From Gibbula magus (Eukaryota > Mollusca > Gastropoda > Trochida > Trochidae), in NCBI GenBank assembly GCA_936450465.1, contig OW388291.1, positions 77,576,436 through 77,640,435 of the forward strand: DNA of 64,000 nt, in the 5' to 3' direction. Position 1 is the first letter of the stretch. Each line of letters begins with the position of its first letter. A program made the position numbers and the translations under genes. The notes under the pieces are model-generated. The model saw only the letters and a list, made by a program, of their open reading frames with translations. It ran no database searches and was not told the origin of the DNA. Shown in pieces: positions 48,016 to 58,900 of this stretch.

Positions 48016-48342
48016 TGCTAATGAACTTGATACCAATCAGCTTTAACAACACCCTTTACCTGAAATACAGCAATATTGAAAATCACTTGATAAACTATTT
48101 TGGACCCCGTGGCGTTGACTGAACCCATTTAGTTGTGAAAACAGATCCGAATTACTTTAATTAACGCTATCGACGACTACTGTAAATAACCACCGTTGAT
48201 TGGTCGGTTTGGGAATATTTATCTTCTTACTTATGAAGTTAAACCTATCTACTGAAACAAGCAGGGTTATATAAGACCTGGACCACAGTATCCACCAAAC
48301 CAAATCTTTGTGTGTGCACAAATAGTCAACTCTTGTACCGAA
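48016..48342 (+). promoter_or_regulatory. Proximal promoter of A6
   Basis: TGCTAATGAAC at 48016-48026 (one change), GTTGATTGGTCGGTTTGGGAA near 48195-48215 and TATATAA at 48268-48274. This is the most diverged of the type A promoters, and the blocks that remain are the best candidates for functional sites. Confidence 0.72.
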
Positions 48343-48825
48343 ATGAAGCGACCTCCTGATATCGTTTATGTCCACCATGCCGAATCAGAGAAAACACGCT
48401 TTAGAAGGAAACCCAAGTTTGACTTCGACAACCTCCCTAAACTTGTTGACTACTCGATACATGAGGAAAGTGATGAAGAAATATTGGACTCATGTTCAGC
48501 ATTTGAACTTTCCTTCAACCTGGATTCTCCCGGCACCATCAGCAGCATTGATTCACACAGTTCTGCTAATAAGAAGTTATCAAGTTGTAGAAATTTGAAA
48601 GAACGAGCAAGTTTCAAACTAAGTGCTGAGGAACTAGAAGAGAAGATTCGGAATGAACGTCTGATGATGAAAATGAATGACTTGCTAACTTCGTCAAGAA
48701 GAGAATGTGACACAGCAAGGCCAGTAAAGAAGAGGAAACTCGACTGGACCTCTATTGTGGACAAACTGGTTTCAAGGAAATGTCGACTGTTTCGCAGCAA
48801 GAGAGCAAAGAAGACAAGTCAATAG
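48343..48825 (+). CDS. A6, type A family protein (160 aa)
   Basis: Starts MKRPPDIVYVHHAESEKTRF. The acidic patch is HEESDEE, the linker is SPGTISSIDSHSSANKKLSS, and the tail is SRKCRLFRSKRAKK. The frame is intact although the flanks have diverged strongly from A1-A4, which argues for selection on the protein. AATAAA at 48900-48905. A short in-frame extension from 48310 lies between TATA and MKRPP and is not needed. Confidence 0.88.
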   Translation: MKRPPDIVYVHHAESEKTRFRRKPKFDFDNLPKLVDYSIHEESDEEILDSCSAFELSFNLDSPGTISSIDSHSSANKKLSSCRNLKERASFKLSAEELEEKIRNERLMMKMNDLLTSSRRECDTARPVKKRKLDWTSIVDKLVSRKCRLFRSKRAKKTSQ

Positions 48826-49880
48826 TTTACAATACAACGTGTGTGTTGTTTTCACAACTACTAGTGCTATTATGATGTTATGAAATTTTGTTCATTTTGA
48901 ATAAAGAAATACATAAAAAAATATTTCGTATGAGTTATACATTGATTAATTTTAATGATGTATAATTTTGCAAAGTTAAATTGTTGCCGCTGGTTCAGTG
49001 AGATTAAAGATTATAACTGTACCCCGTCAGATTCCTAGGAATCAGGAGTCAATGTTAATGTATGGCACTTACGACTATCTTAGCACTAAGAGAGCTTCTA
49101 AAATATGGGTCCAGGCTCTGAAATATACTTGTAGATTACTTCTTTGTGTATGAAATCTTTAATGCACGAGAGGATATAAACAAGATTTGAGCCTAGCACA
49201 ATTTTCATGGTTGGAAAGCAAGTACTCAATACTTTATGTATTTCAACGTATTGTCTATCGAAACCATGTAGAATAGTAAAGCTGACTGCAATTGTTGAAA
49301 CGCCATTTTTCAAAGAGACATACCCCTAGAGTAAGTTAACAAAATGAATAAAACTGAGTATGTTTCTAGTCTTGGATAGTCAGATTTTAAAACAGGCTGA
49401 AGAGCTGTTGACTGTCGATTATGGGAAGACTTCCCTTTATAAAGCAATCATCAAATGTTTCGCGAAGGAATTCAAGGTAGCAGAGTGAGTGTGAACAATG
49501 ATCCCCCCCCCCGGTGAGGTGGACTGTCAACCAGCTGCAGTATCAACTAGGTAAACACTGACACGGTGCATCAGCAAGTGACGGCAAAACGTCATATCAT
49601 TCTCCACGAGTTTGAAGACACAACAGGCCTTTGATACGGATCCATACGCAGCACACTGCATGACAAACATAACATGTCCAATGCAAATATGATAATGCAA
49701 CATATGCCTCAGTCGCAATGCAACATGAGGTAAGTAGCCCAGGATAGAAACTACTGATAATTACTGACCGATAAGGTATTGGGGATTTTAAAAGAAAAAT
49801 ATCGTCACAAGTGATTATTCAGTTATGAAATTACAAAAATCCACTAAAACTAAATTTTGAAAAATTTAATAAATCTGTTT
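48826..49880. other. Spacer after A6
   Basis: Aligned in parts with 33069-33840. Contains a C-run near 49503. No gene is seen. Confidence 0.5.
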
Positions 49881-49883
49881 TAA

Positions 49884-50352
49884 AACATTTCAACGGAAGT
49901 AACTGTTCACTATGAAAAAGGTATTCCGAATTCGCGACTGCAAAGAGAAACCTAAAATATACAATCGTTCAGCTACAGTATGTACAAATATGAACTCTCT
50001 AATGGATGTATCTTCAGAGGAGAAGATTGTTAAAGATGCATGGGGTCGAAATATTTATAAAATGTCCAAAATCATTTTTGCGACTGAACCATATGCATGT
50101 GATCTAAATCTTTTTTTAAACATTTCAACGGAAGTAACTGTTCACTATGAAAAAGGTATTCCGAATTCGCGACTGCAAAGAGAAACCTAAAATATACAAT
50201 CGTTCAGCTACAGTATGTACAAATATGAACTCTCTAATGGATGTATCTTCAGGGGAGAAGATTGTTAAAGATGCATGGGGTCGAAATATTTATAAAAATG
50301 TCCAAAATCATGCGACTGAACCATATGCATGTGATCTACAAATTCGTCATGA
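49884..50352. repeat. Direct tandem duplication, 235-bp period
   Basis: ACATTTCAACGGAAGTAACT begins near 49884 and again near 50119. Each copy has a plus-strand frame starting MKKVFRIRDCKEKPKIYN. A single diverged copy is at 33915-34065. Open frames in both copies are noted, but no gene is claimed. Confidence 0.85.
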
Positions 50353-50440
50353 TTTACTTTGTTTTACTATACAAATACAATGATAAACAAATGGCTGAAT
50401 CCTTAATTATATTAAACATTTTCAAACAATAACATTAGAA

Positions 50441-50650
50441 TTTTACGTTGTGATTTAGCTCTTCCGACGTCAATAAAATCCATTCTTGTAGTTTAGCAAC
50501 GATAGTTGCAAGTAAGAAGATATTTTTTAAAACTCGTCATCACCGTCTTTGTTAAAAAAAATTATTCGTGAAATATTTTTGTTGAAGTAAAAGTTCTTAT
50601 GCTTGGAAAGTGTATCATTTTTTACTGACATATATAATAGTGGATATATA
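50441..50650 (-). pseudogene. Eroded relic of a family gene (psi-B8)
   Basis: On the minus strand IYVSKK is followed, in another frame, by DTLSKHKNFYFN and NKDGDDEF, matching psi-B7 and, more loosely, the N-terminal half of paralogue C. Its promoter remnant is still adjacent at 50700-50935. Confidence 0.62.
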
Positions 50651-50699
50651 AGACAGAAATTAACGAAAGCTACCATTTACCAAACTTTAATATCTGTAT

Positions 50700-50935
50700 T
50701 GTTTGAATAAATCTTAAAGTATATCCAAACCTAATCGCCTATATAAAAGCGGGTGATGGGTTCACCCACCCGTGGAATGTTTACAGCTAATACATAATCC
50801 GCTCACTCAACTAAACAAGATTAACTATACCATTGATTCAGTTTAAATTAAAGTGTTTTGACAACTAATTGCTTTGAGGTTAATTAGCATTGCTAACTCC
50901 CCCAACTCCCCCTCCTTAACTACTTTCTTCTCTGG
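50700..50935 (-). promoter_or_regulatory. Promoter remnant of psi-B8
   Basis: Contains TGCTAATTAAC (complement of 50879-50889), GTTGAGTGAGCGGATTA near 50800 and a TATA (TATATAGG, complement near 50740). Order matches the live type B promoters. Confidence 0.62.
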
Positions 50936-51022
50936 AATACATGTTAAATGATATATTTATGGATAAACTTAGTTTATGTTGCCTTGTTATGTCTGTTACA
51001 CAGATGATTACCCACTGGTATA

Positions 51023-51535
51023 AACTACCGGGCAAAAGAAAGTTTTCACCTAAGTTTATTTCGATTATTTCAATATTTAAAAGAAATCAGATGTATTTGA
51101 CTATGACACGATACAATAATACTTATCTGCAGTAGTTTGAATGACTTTGTTGGTGACTGAGGTTAAATTTTAGTTCAAATATCTTTTTGTAATGAAGACA
51201 GGGTTAAGAATGAAATTTTCACCAACATGACCCCTGCCCTGTTTAAAATGTTTTAAATGTGTGCAGAATCAGGCACATTTATTTATTTTCACATAGGATA
51301 TGTCTTATATGTCGATGAACAGTTGTGTATCATCAACAATAATTTAAAAACAAAATTAAACTTAATTTTTTTTTAGATAATTAAAAAAACATGTAGAAGT
51401 ATTCTTTGACTGCTAACTAAACACTTGTACTTATCAGTTTTGGATTATGACATCGAAAACTTGAGATATTTGCAATTGAAAATCATACATATGATAAAAT
51501 CAACTGAGGTGAGTACTTTCTTTTGTCCGGTAGTT
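51023..51535. mobile_element. 513-bp MITE, Tc1/mariner-type, flanked by TA
   Basis: Terminal inverted repeats AACTACCGGGCAAAAGAAAG and AACTACCGGACAAAAGAAAG (the latter on the minus strand) extend about 29 bp. TA lies on both sides (51021-51022 and 51536-51537), and the paralogous locus at 43398 is an exact empty site with one TA. No transposase frame is present. Confidence 0.88.
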
Positions 51536-51660
51536 TATTTGTTCCTGGTTTATTGCGGTTTTAAATAAAAGTTACAAACATTTTTTCAACTTAAATTCGC
51601 ATATCTTGAGACATTTACCATAAAAGTCAGAAGATCTATATTATTTCTAATTAAATTTAT

Positions 51661-52780
51661 TTACTTTAGTCTGAACTCAATTACTAGATATTTGGGTTTT
51701 CTTCTGAATCAGTGACCTAATATATTGTTAAATATATTTCTCAGAAAATACATTAATGTTAAAGGAAATATGAATATTTCGTTTATTATAGAACATGTAA
51801 GTACATGGAAATTTCTGTTTCTGTTTAATTCCTTCGTATTAACCTAACAAAGGTTATACAACATGTATATTTTGCACTTAATATACGCCTATATACAATA
51901 TACAATATATAATTTATACAAGTTCACAATACATACATACATAACGTGAGATCTCATCATCCTAAAACAAACTTATGAACTCAATATCTAAGAAATATAT
52001 CATGTTTATTTTCTGACATTAACAAAAGATAATGGACGCAACTAATGGTGTACAGCGTCTTTTTAAAACAATTATTGTATATGCTTTTTCATTTAGATGA
52101 AAGTGAAGAAATGAAATTCATTAACAATCCCATGCAGACCTAATGAGTCGTTTCTTTCAAGACAGTTCACATGTACAAAGTCTCATTTCAGCTTGTCTCA
52201 ATTCCTGTTCAAAAATACATTTGATTCCTAACTGCAAAACTTTCTCTTGTTTCTTAACTGTAAACTAGTAATACTATTTGTGTGCGATATATCAGAATCG
52301 TGTATCTTAAATCACCGACTGCATACTATCAAAATCTAATCGTCACTAGCACTGATTCAAAGAAGTTATTGGTCCAAGAATTTGGCCACATATAATTGTA
52401 TCAGTGTGATTGATAATGTTAGTGTTGTTTTCTAGACAGAGATATCGTTTATTTACGTCTCAGCTAAAATGGTACAAAATTATATTACAACATTAAAACG
52501 AGTCATTACTTTTTGGAGAAATGAACTAACATTAGCATGCACAAGGTCTGGGAACTGAATTTAACGCAATCTTCCAATCAGGCCATACATCATTATATCA
52601 TCTTTGGACTTATGAAAACAGGTGGGTTTAAACACAAGCACCTGCCATCCTCTGCTTGTTTAAATGTTTGCTTCATGGACATAAATGGAGACCCATATTT
52701 CTAATAGGCGCTTTTTGCTGTACAGATAATTGTATGGTTTTTTATATAAATAATGTATAATGTTATAATAATGTTTTATT
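51661..52780. other. Intergenic DNA, nothing recognised
   Basis: AT-rich, with no long frame on either strand and no repeat shared with the rest of the window that I could see. Confidence 0.5.
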
Positions 52781-52785
52781 TTTTA

Positions 52786-52945
52786 AATGTATGTATAGTG
52801 CTCCCTTTGTACAGATTGTCTTTTACGTGTTTTATCGTCTCTAATAAATTGCCTGGCGATTGGTCGCTTTTATATATGGTATATTTTATGTATGTATATT
52901 TGTGCGAGTGAGATGTAAATAAACATATCTGTCTGTCTGTCTATT
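52786..52945 (+). mobile_element. 5'-truncated LINE tail
   Basis: Ends GAGTGAGATGTAAATAAACATATCTGTCTGTCTGTCTA, with CGTCTCTAATAAATTGCCTGGCGATTGG in the place of the usual hairpin. A diverged member of the LINE 2 tail group. Confidence 0.62.
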
Positions 52946-53183
52946 TCTAATGTATAGCCAATAAAAGGATTAAACACAGAAATTCTGCAATAGCTGATTC
53001 TAAATGATCTGAAGTAGCATAAAATCTGACTTGCATCTTATGCCATATGTGAACAGGCTAAACGTAACTCAAACGAAATATATTTCTTTTATATTTGTTT
53101 ATTACAACAAGTTTTGAATTCATAAAAAAACATCACATAATAGCACTAGTGACAGCAAACACTACACATAACTTGGGATCTAA

Positions 53184-53656
53184 CTATTTCGTTGTCTTCT
53201 TTGTCTTCTTTTGACGGAATAGCCGACGCTTTCGTGAAACCAGTTTGTCCAATATTGAAGTCCAGTCGAGTTTCCTCTTCTTCGCTGGTCTCGTTGTGTC
53301 ACATTCTCTTCTTGACGAGGTCAGTAAATCATTCATCTTTATCATCAGACGTTCATTCCTAATCTTCTCTTCTAGTTCCTCAGCACTTAGTTTGAAACTT
53401 GCACGTTCCTTCAGATTTCTACAACTCAATACTCTACTTTGGAGAGCAAAATTGTCTCTATTGTAAGAAGTGTTCAAACTGAATGAGAGTTGAGTAACAG
53501 CACATGTATTCCCATTTCATCCTCGCTGTCATCATTAAAGGAGTAGTCCACGAGCTTTTGAGGTTTTGTGTTGAATTCAAAGACAGGTTTGCTGTTAAAT
53601 ATTGTCTCATCTGGTTCATGCTTACTGACGTAGACAACATCGGACTGTCGCTTCAT
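53184..53656 (-). pseudogene. B6, family gene with a single frameshift
   Basis: The N-terminal half (MKRQSDVVYVSKHEPDETIF, LVDYSFNDDSEDE) is distinct from other members. The frame breaks near 53510, where one base appears to be missing (or two added) after EDEMG. It continues in another frame with MNTSYNRDNFALQSRVLS, then a helix almost identical to type A, TRPAKKRKLDW and SRKRRLFRQKKTKK to the stop at 53184. The rest is intact, so the lesion is recent or an assembly error. TATAAATA lies upstream near 53738 on the minus strand. Confidence 0.82.
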
Positions 53657-54110
53657 CTCTGTAGTGTTCTTTTACTGAAACTGTTGTTCAACTCAAATGG
53701 AAGACTGGTATGACATAAACCAGAACGTTTGAGATATTTATATGTACACGTTTGTATACCATTGTTTGTATTTAAGTTGCTGTATATGGAATTAGCTTAG
53801 CTGTGTAAACGTTAAGCCAATTGTCACAATAATTCTCTTAATTTACTTTCAGAAATTTCCAAAGTTTAAATCCATCATTGTGATCTTAAACAATCTAAAC
53901 GAATGAGTGACAGAGCTTCCTGTGAAATGTTAAAGGTAATTCTTAATCCGCTCAATCAACAAAATAAGCTTAAATTCCGCAATGGTGTAAATAGTATGGG
54001 GTGTTAGGGTGTTGTGATAGCTAAATACATAAGGGATAATTAGCATCGCTAACTAGTTCAATACATATACCTAGATCTTATAGAACTTATACTATTGTGT
54101 TAAGTTAATG
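53657..54110 (-). promoter_or_regulatory. Upstream region of B6 with shared blocks
   Basis: TATAAATA (minus strand, about 53735-53742), GTTGATTGAGCGGATTAAG (complement, near 53955) and GCGATGCTAATTAT (complement, near 54040) keep the family order of blocks. Confidence 0.55.
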
Positions 54111-54163
54111 TGTTAATGTGTCTCATAGGCCCAATGGTCGAATGCTATGTGATATTGTTTGGG

Positions 54164-54194
54164 AAAGAGAGAGAGGGGGGAGAGAGAGAGAGAT
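54164..54194. repeat. GA-rich microsatellite
   Basis: GAGAGAGAGGGGGGAGAGAGAGAGAG, between B6 and a LINE fragment. Confidence 0.9.
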
Positions 54195-54386
54195 GTTGAC
54201 TGGACAAGTAGACCACGTAGAGTCACACATCTATACATTAGATATATAATTACAGTATATATAACATGAACAAAATGATTAGATATATTATTAAGATATG
54301 GTTGATGAAAGTGATATCGCAAGTGGAGGCCCTTTTGTTTTGTGAACTCATCTACACTTGAGGAGAATGACCTTTACCCTCATTTT

Positions 54387-55555
54387 TGGTCAGTTCTCGA
54401 CTACGGAGCGAACATTTGGGGAACACGCCAATATTCATGTATAGACGCTGTGGAAAACAGTGCGAAGCGCTTCTTTCTTCGACGAAGACAATTTGCTCCA
54501 AATGGTTCAGTGGGAGGAGACATGGGCTGGACTCCACCTATCGCCCGACAGTGGTGTGCTGTGAGTAGGCTGTACATGCGACTCAGAAATATGGATAATC
54601 AACGTGCAAATTATCGGTTTTGGCGATGGCCTGAACAGTTGGTTGTGAGGAGAAAACGGAATTGTAGTATCGTGTTGGACAGAATTACACAGATCTCGGG
54701 CTAAGTCACTATCTCGATCTGCAACACGTATACTGCCCTCGACATGTAACTAGAACAGTGAAGAGTACTGTACAGCAGGAATATATTAATCAGTGGAAGA
54801 AGACAGTATCTCAGCCACAGAGTTCGTCAGGTCGAGGAGGAAACAAGCTAAGATTATACGCCCGCTTCAAGGACTCTTACACGACAGAACCATGTCACAG
54901 CTCCGATACCAAGATCACACAATAGCTCGCTTGTCAAATTTAGAAGCGGAGTCGCACCACTTAAGATAGAGACCGGCCGGTATAGTAACACGCCACTTGA
55001 TGAAAGAACATGTTTTGTTTGTACAGGATCGGTTGAAGATGAATGCCATGTTCTGCTAAGATGTCCGCTTTACGATGATATCCGCTATGAATTAATGAGA
55101 CGCTGTGAAACTATGAGAGAAGACTTCTCTGGATGCCAGGATGTAGAGCGTGTTAGTTTTATTCTATCAAACCCTGTATATATATGTATATATATGTCAT
55201 TTAGCTGCCAAAACCTGCACTTCTATTTTAAAACGCAGAACATTTTTCCTTTACAACGTTTAGCTTTTATACATTGAAGTATCTATATAGATCATACATT
55301 TTTGTGATACCTTTTGTATTTTGTTCATACATGTATCTTATTTAACCGTTTACAACTTGATTATATCTGTTTATGTGTATATATTATTTTTAAATTAGTA
55401 TGTATTTGTATTGTTGTCTCTCACAACTCTTTATATAGAGTGGCTCATTGCATTTTTAAAACATATTTTATAATTTTATGTGTTTGTACAATGTCTGTAA
55501 TTTTATCTTTTAATGTAATGAGGTGAGACTTAAATAAACTATATGTCTGTCTGTC
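54387..55555 (+). mobile_element. LINE 2, second copy, 5'-truncated and frameshifted
   Basis: Matches 37391-38575 closely, from QFSTTERTFGEHANIHV/VLDYGANIWGTRQYS onwards through the zinc-knuckle region to the hairpin (55426-55441) and (CTGT) tail. Small indels near 54665 and 54890 break the frame, and a TATATATG insertion lies near 55180. Confidence 0.85.
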
Positions 55556-55689
55556 TGTCTTAGAACGAGATGACCCGCTAGTTTACATACGTAACCGGTT
55601 TAAGAATGATGATCATGGATATATGATTATTCATTGTCATTTATATACTATATGCACTAATTTAAACATGTAGGTGAACAAACTTTCGA

Positions 55690-57014
55690 TACGCAACTGT
55701 AAGTGTATCATAAACCCTATTCCTGAGTCTGCCTATGAAGATCCTCGAGATCCAATGTCCTACAGGGGAATCACGCTTAGATAGATAGATAGATAGAAAC
55801 TGCATATAAACTGTATTGTGGTGGCGCGTGGTCCTGTGCATAGCTCAGTTGACCGCTATCAGTGAAGTTCAGCAACAATGGGCGCGGCTCGCCGCATGGG
55901 TAGGTTACCCGCTACATTGCTGGATAAACTGAGAGTTTGCTCCACACTGAGACATGAGTTGAGAGACTTGTGGTGTCACCATGGGTAAGTGACTTAGTTC
56001 GAAATGTGCCTCTGTCCACCCAGCAGTAAAATGGGTACCTGGTATGATACGATGGTAGTCTGAATTTGAACCTTGAGCGCCTGACAGGCGACCGGTTGTA
56101 ATCTCCTTCGGGAGTGTTCTGTACTCGTGGACCAGGGGTAATATGTCGGTCGCGCCATGAGCAGGTATTAGTACCTGGAGGTAGCGCGTGATGCCTTGAA
56201 CAATCGCCTGTCTGAATACGTTGAAGTCAACTATTTAGTGATGTACAGAACGATTTTTTAAAGAAACGGTCTACAATAGAACACATCACATATAACATCT
56301 TTATTTGAAAATCGCATAAAGTATTAAAAAAAAAACCTAAGTGGCTTTCATTGACAGTGTTCACAGAGCAAGACTGTGGTCAAAACTGAAAGATATGGGA
56401 ATTCGATAAAGGATTATCAACCCCAAAACATATCTTTACAGCTCTGTGAAATCAATAGTTCGAATAAATGGTTATTATTATTTCTGGTTTGACGTGAAAA
56501 GTTGGCTCAGAGAAGGTTTTTTATTATCACCATTGTTTTTCAACCTCTATATTGACGACTTGATATCAACGTAGAAAGCACTTGTCATTGGAATACGCAT
56601 TGATGACACATGCGTGAGCTCCTGAGCATACGCCGATGACATACTCATTCTGGCCGAAAATGAACATGATCTAAACATTCTACTTGCAATTGATTGTCTA
56701 CATAACAGGTGCCTTAGAAACAAAATGACAGTGGGTCAAACAAGTCTAAAGTCATCCATTTTCGACCCTAATCCCAGAATCGAACTGACCGACCTTTCAA
56801 AGTTGGAGATACTATTTGGGCCTCTTATCAACTGGACTAAAACAGAATGGGGAAAGTTGTAGCAATTCAGTTAGTAGAGTGCTGGGTCTTCTTAATTCCA
56901 AGAGCAAAATCCTGGGTGGGCTACAATATGCGAAATTCACCAAACTGTACGACACCATGGTGTAGGTTATGGATTATTCTATTTGGGGCACTCACCACAT
57001 ACACTGCATGTGTG
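55690..57014 (+). mobile_element. LINE 2-type, third copy, old and interrupted
   Basis: Recognisable pieces are DPMSYRGITL (near 55755), AYKLYC (55800), LNNRLSEYVEVN (56195), VAFID (56340), WFDVKSWLREGFLLSPLFF (56490), AYADDILILAENEHDLN (56630) and FTKLYDTMV (56940). It is split by a (GATA) tract and by a SINE at about 55822-56190, and has several stops. Confidence 0.78.
55822..56190 (+). mobile_element. SINE inserted in the third LINE 2 copy
   Basis: The head CATAGCTCAGTTGACCGCT (55838-55856) resembles a tRNA box A. The body contains CCTCTGTCCACCCAGCAGTA and ATGGGTACCTGG (56009-56042), a pattern I associate with widespread marine-animal SINEs. Near-identical 10-base repeats GTGGCGCGTG (55821-55830) and GTAGCGCGTG (56181-56190) may be the target duplication. 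The LINE coding sequence resumes at about 56193. Confidence 0.65.
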
Positions 57015-57155
57015 TTTGTTGTGTATATTTTTAATCTGTATTGTTAGTCGCTCATAACCCTGACTGGGTGGCTCGTAAATGTGTTTATATCGTATTTTAC
57101 CATGTTTGTATGCACGAGGTGAAACTTTAATAAACCATCTGTCTGTATGTCTGTA
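57015..57155 (+). mobile_element. LINE tail nested in an older LINE
   Basis: A 3' UTR with the hairpin ACCC-TGACT-GGGT at 57057-57069, then GGCTCGTAAATG, CACGAGGTGAAAC, AATAAA and CTGTCTGTATGTCTGTA. Confidence 0.68.
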
Positions 57156-57169
57156 TTCCCAACATTGAG

Positions 57170-57500
57170 TTATAAGAAGTTATAAGAAGAGCACCCAGCC
57201 ACCATTTATCAGCAGTGAAATCATATCAACAAGGGGCAAATATGGACTGGCAAACTATTTATATAAATACATAGAATGTCGACTATTTCCAAAGAAATAC
57301 GAATGGAAAAAGATTGTTAAGAATGCTGTTTTGCAGTATGAACTTTCACGTTGGTGAACAAGCTTTTCGCAGATCTAGGACTGTCACGCTATCTACCTTT
57401 TCACACTGATCTCTCCCTACAATATTACTGGAACAACTATCTTTCCTCTTTGGGAGACACTACAATTTCGCAAGTGCCATGGGCTTAAATGATTGACACA
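57170..57500 (+). mobile_element. Continuation of an old LINE 2-type ORF
   Basis: Broken frames read KKYEWKKIVKNAVLQYELSR and FADLGLSRYLPFH, comparable with YTDLGLSHYLDLQH of the long LINE 2. It lies beyond the nested tail. Confidence 0.6.
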
Positions 57501-57943
57501 CTATTTATCTACAATTTACTAACTACCTCTCCAAGCTTAGAACACACCATAGCTACAACTACACACAGTATATACACCTACGTAAATGTAACTATATATG
57601 CATTTATTAAAGAGGAGTTTGAAAGAGAGGTGGCCATGACAATGAAATTTTAGTTTGGTACTTGGTACTAGTTTGGTATGTTTTATGAATATAAAGTATT
57701 CACCACAACTTGTGTGACCTCCCTCTTTGAAGGTTGGTATTCAAAGTTTTCTTAGTAAATATAATATGTGTTGTTTGTTTTGACCATATACACGCTTTTT
57801 CATCGACATTTAAAACGTTTTCATGGTAACAGAGATAAGAACAATAATAACTGTTTTCATTCGAATTTATTTTAGAGGCAACAGAAACAGAAAACAATAA
57901 CATTTAACAACGGAAGATAAATTAAATGTACAACGTCTAAATA

Positions 57944-58501
57944 TTAGCGCCGGTTGTGTTTCTTCAACAAAACTTGTAACATTTTCTTCCGTAATGCCGA
58001 TTCCGTCTCCGTGCTTGAAGCAGACGACATCTTTCCCTTCAGCAGACGACATTTCCTGGACAAAATTTTCTCCAGAACGACGCTCATTTCCACTTTTCTT
58101 CTCTTGTGTTGCTTGTGGGTGACACCATATCTGTGTTCTGAGTCCAAAGCGTCGCTCACTTTCTTCAACAAGCGATTGTTCCGATCCTTTTCTTCCGCCT
58201 CTTCTGCTTGAAGCTTCAAACTCGCCTGATCCATCAACAGTTTACACTGAACTGCTTTCTGAGAAGCTTCGTCGTTCGCTGTATGGAGTTTGGAGGTGAT
58301 GGGATGAATGAGAGCATTCAGCTGAGCTTGAAGCTCGGCAACAGGGTCAGTCTTCCTGAATTCAACTTCATCATCACTATCTTCATGTACAGAATAATCC
58401 ACCAGTTTCTTGGGAACATATTTGCTCTGATTACGTCTTTTGTAACGAAATTCCATTGACTTTGCAGAAGGCTCGAAAACAACAGTAGATGATCGTTTCA
58501 T
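57944..58501 (-). CDS. C, divergent family paralogue (185 aa, intronless)
   Basis: Starts MKRSSTVVFEP. Residues 28-47 (KYVPKKLVDYSVHEDSDDEV) match the family acidic patch. Residues 50-90 are an own linker with a longer helix. Residues 94-112 (SLKLQAEEAEEKDRNNRLL) correspond to the family helix, HKRRKVE at 132-138 to the nuclear localisation signal, and VLEKILSRKCRLLKG at 142-156 to the tail. A unique C-terminal extension follows (ESALRKKMLQVLLKKHNRR). The open frame reaches 58567, but that part overlaps the leader next to the TATA, so I choose 58501. It shows which residues are kept across a large distance. Confidence 0.87.
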   Translation of the reverse strand: MKRSSTVVFEPSAKSMEFRYKRRNQSKYVPKKLVDYSVHEDSDDEVEFRKTDPVAELQAQLNALIHPITSKLHTANDEASQKAVQCKLLMDQASLKLQAEEAEEKDRNNRLLKKVSDALDSEHRYGVTHKQHKRRKVEMSVVLEKILSRKCRLLKGKMSSASSTETESALRKKMLQVLLKKHNRR

Positions 58502-58900
58502 TTTCAGGAGGGTATGAGTTAACTGTTTCACAAGAGGAGTCCGACTGATGTGCCACAGAAGTTTCACCTCTTCTTTATATAAGCAAATACGTTATTCCGA
58601 GCCCTTTGATGAAATCCCGGCAGGAGATGTAAGTGATTTCATCCCTTGTACAAACATTCGCTATCTCTCTGATCTGCCGCGCCTTGAGCAATTAGGGGGC
58701 CATCACCTTTAATCAGCGCCGTGTTCGGTAAATTACCTGGTGTATTGATAGATAATTAATTCGTCCTTAATCCCATGAGTTGTGTTCACCCTAAATTAAT
58801 ATTTGCACTGTTCTTTACCGTTTGTGTAGTGGATGTTATTTCATTGTGTGAGATATATTAATTAGTAAGTTCAATGGATCTTTCGACATATCACTACACT
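58502..58900 (-). promoter_or_regulatory. Promoter region of C
   Basis: In minus orientation there is TATATAAAG about 75 bases before the ATG (58574-58582). Further up are GCGCTGATTAAAGG and GGACGAATTAATTATCTATC, with the TAATTA core seen in the other promoters. Confidence 0.55.
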
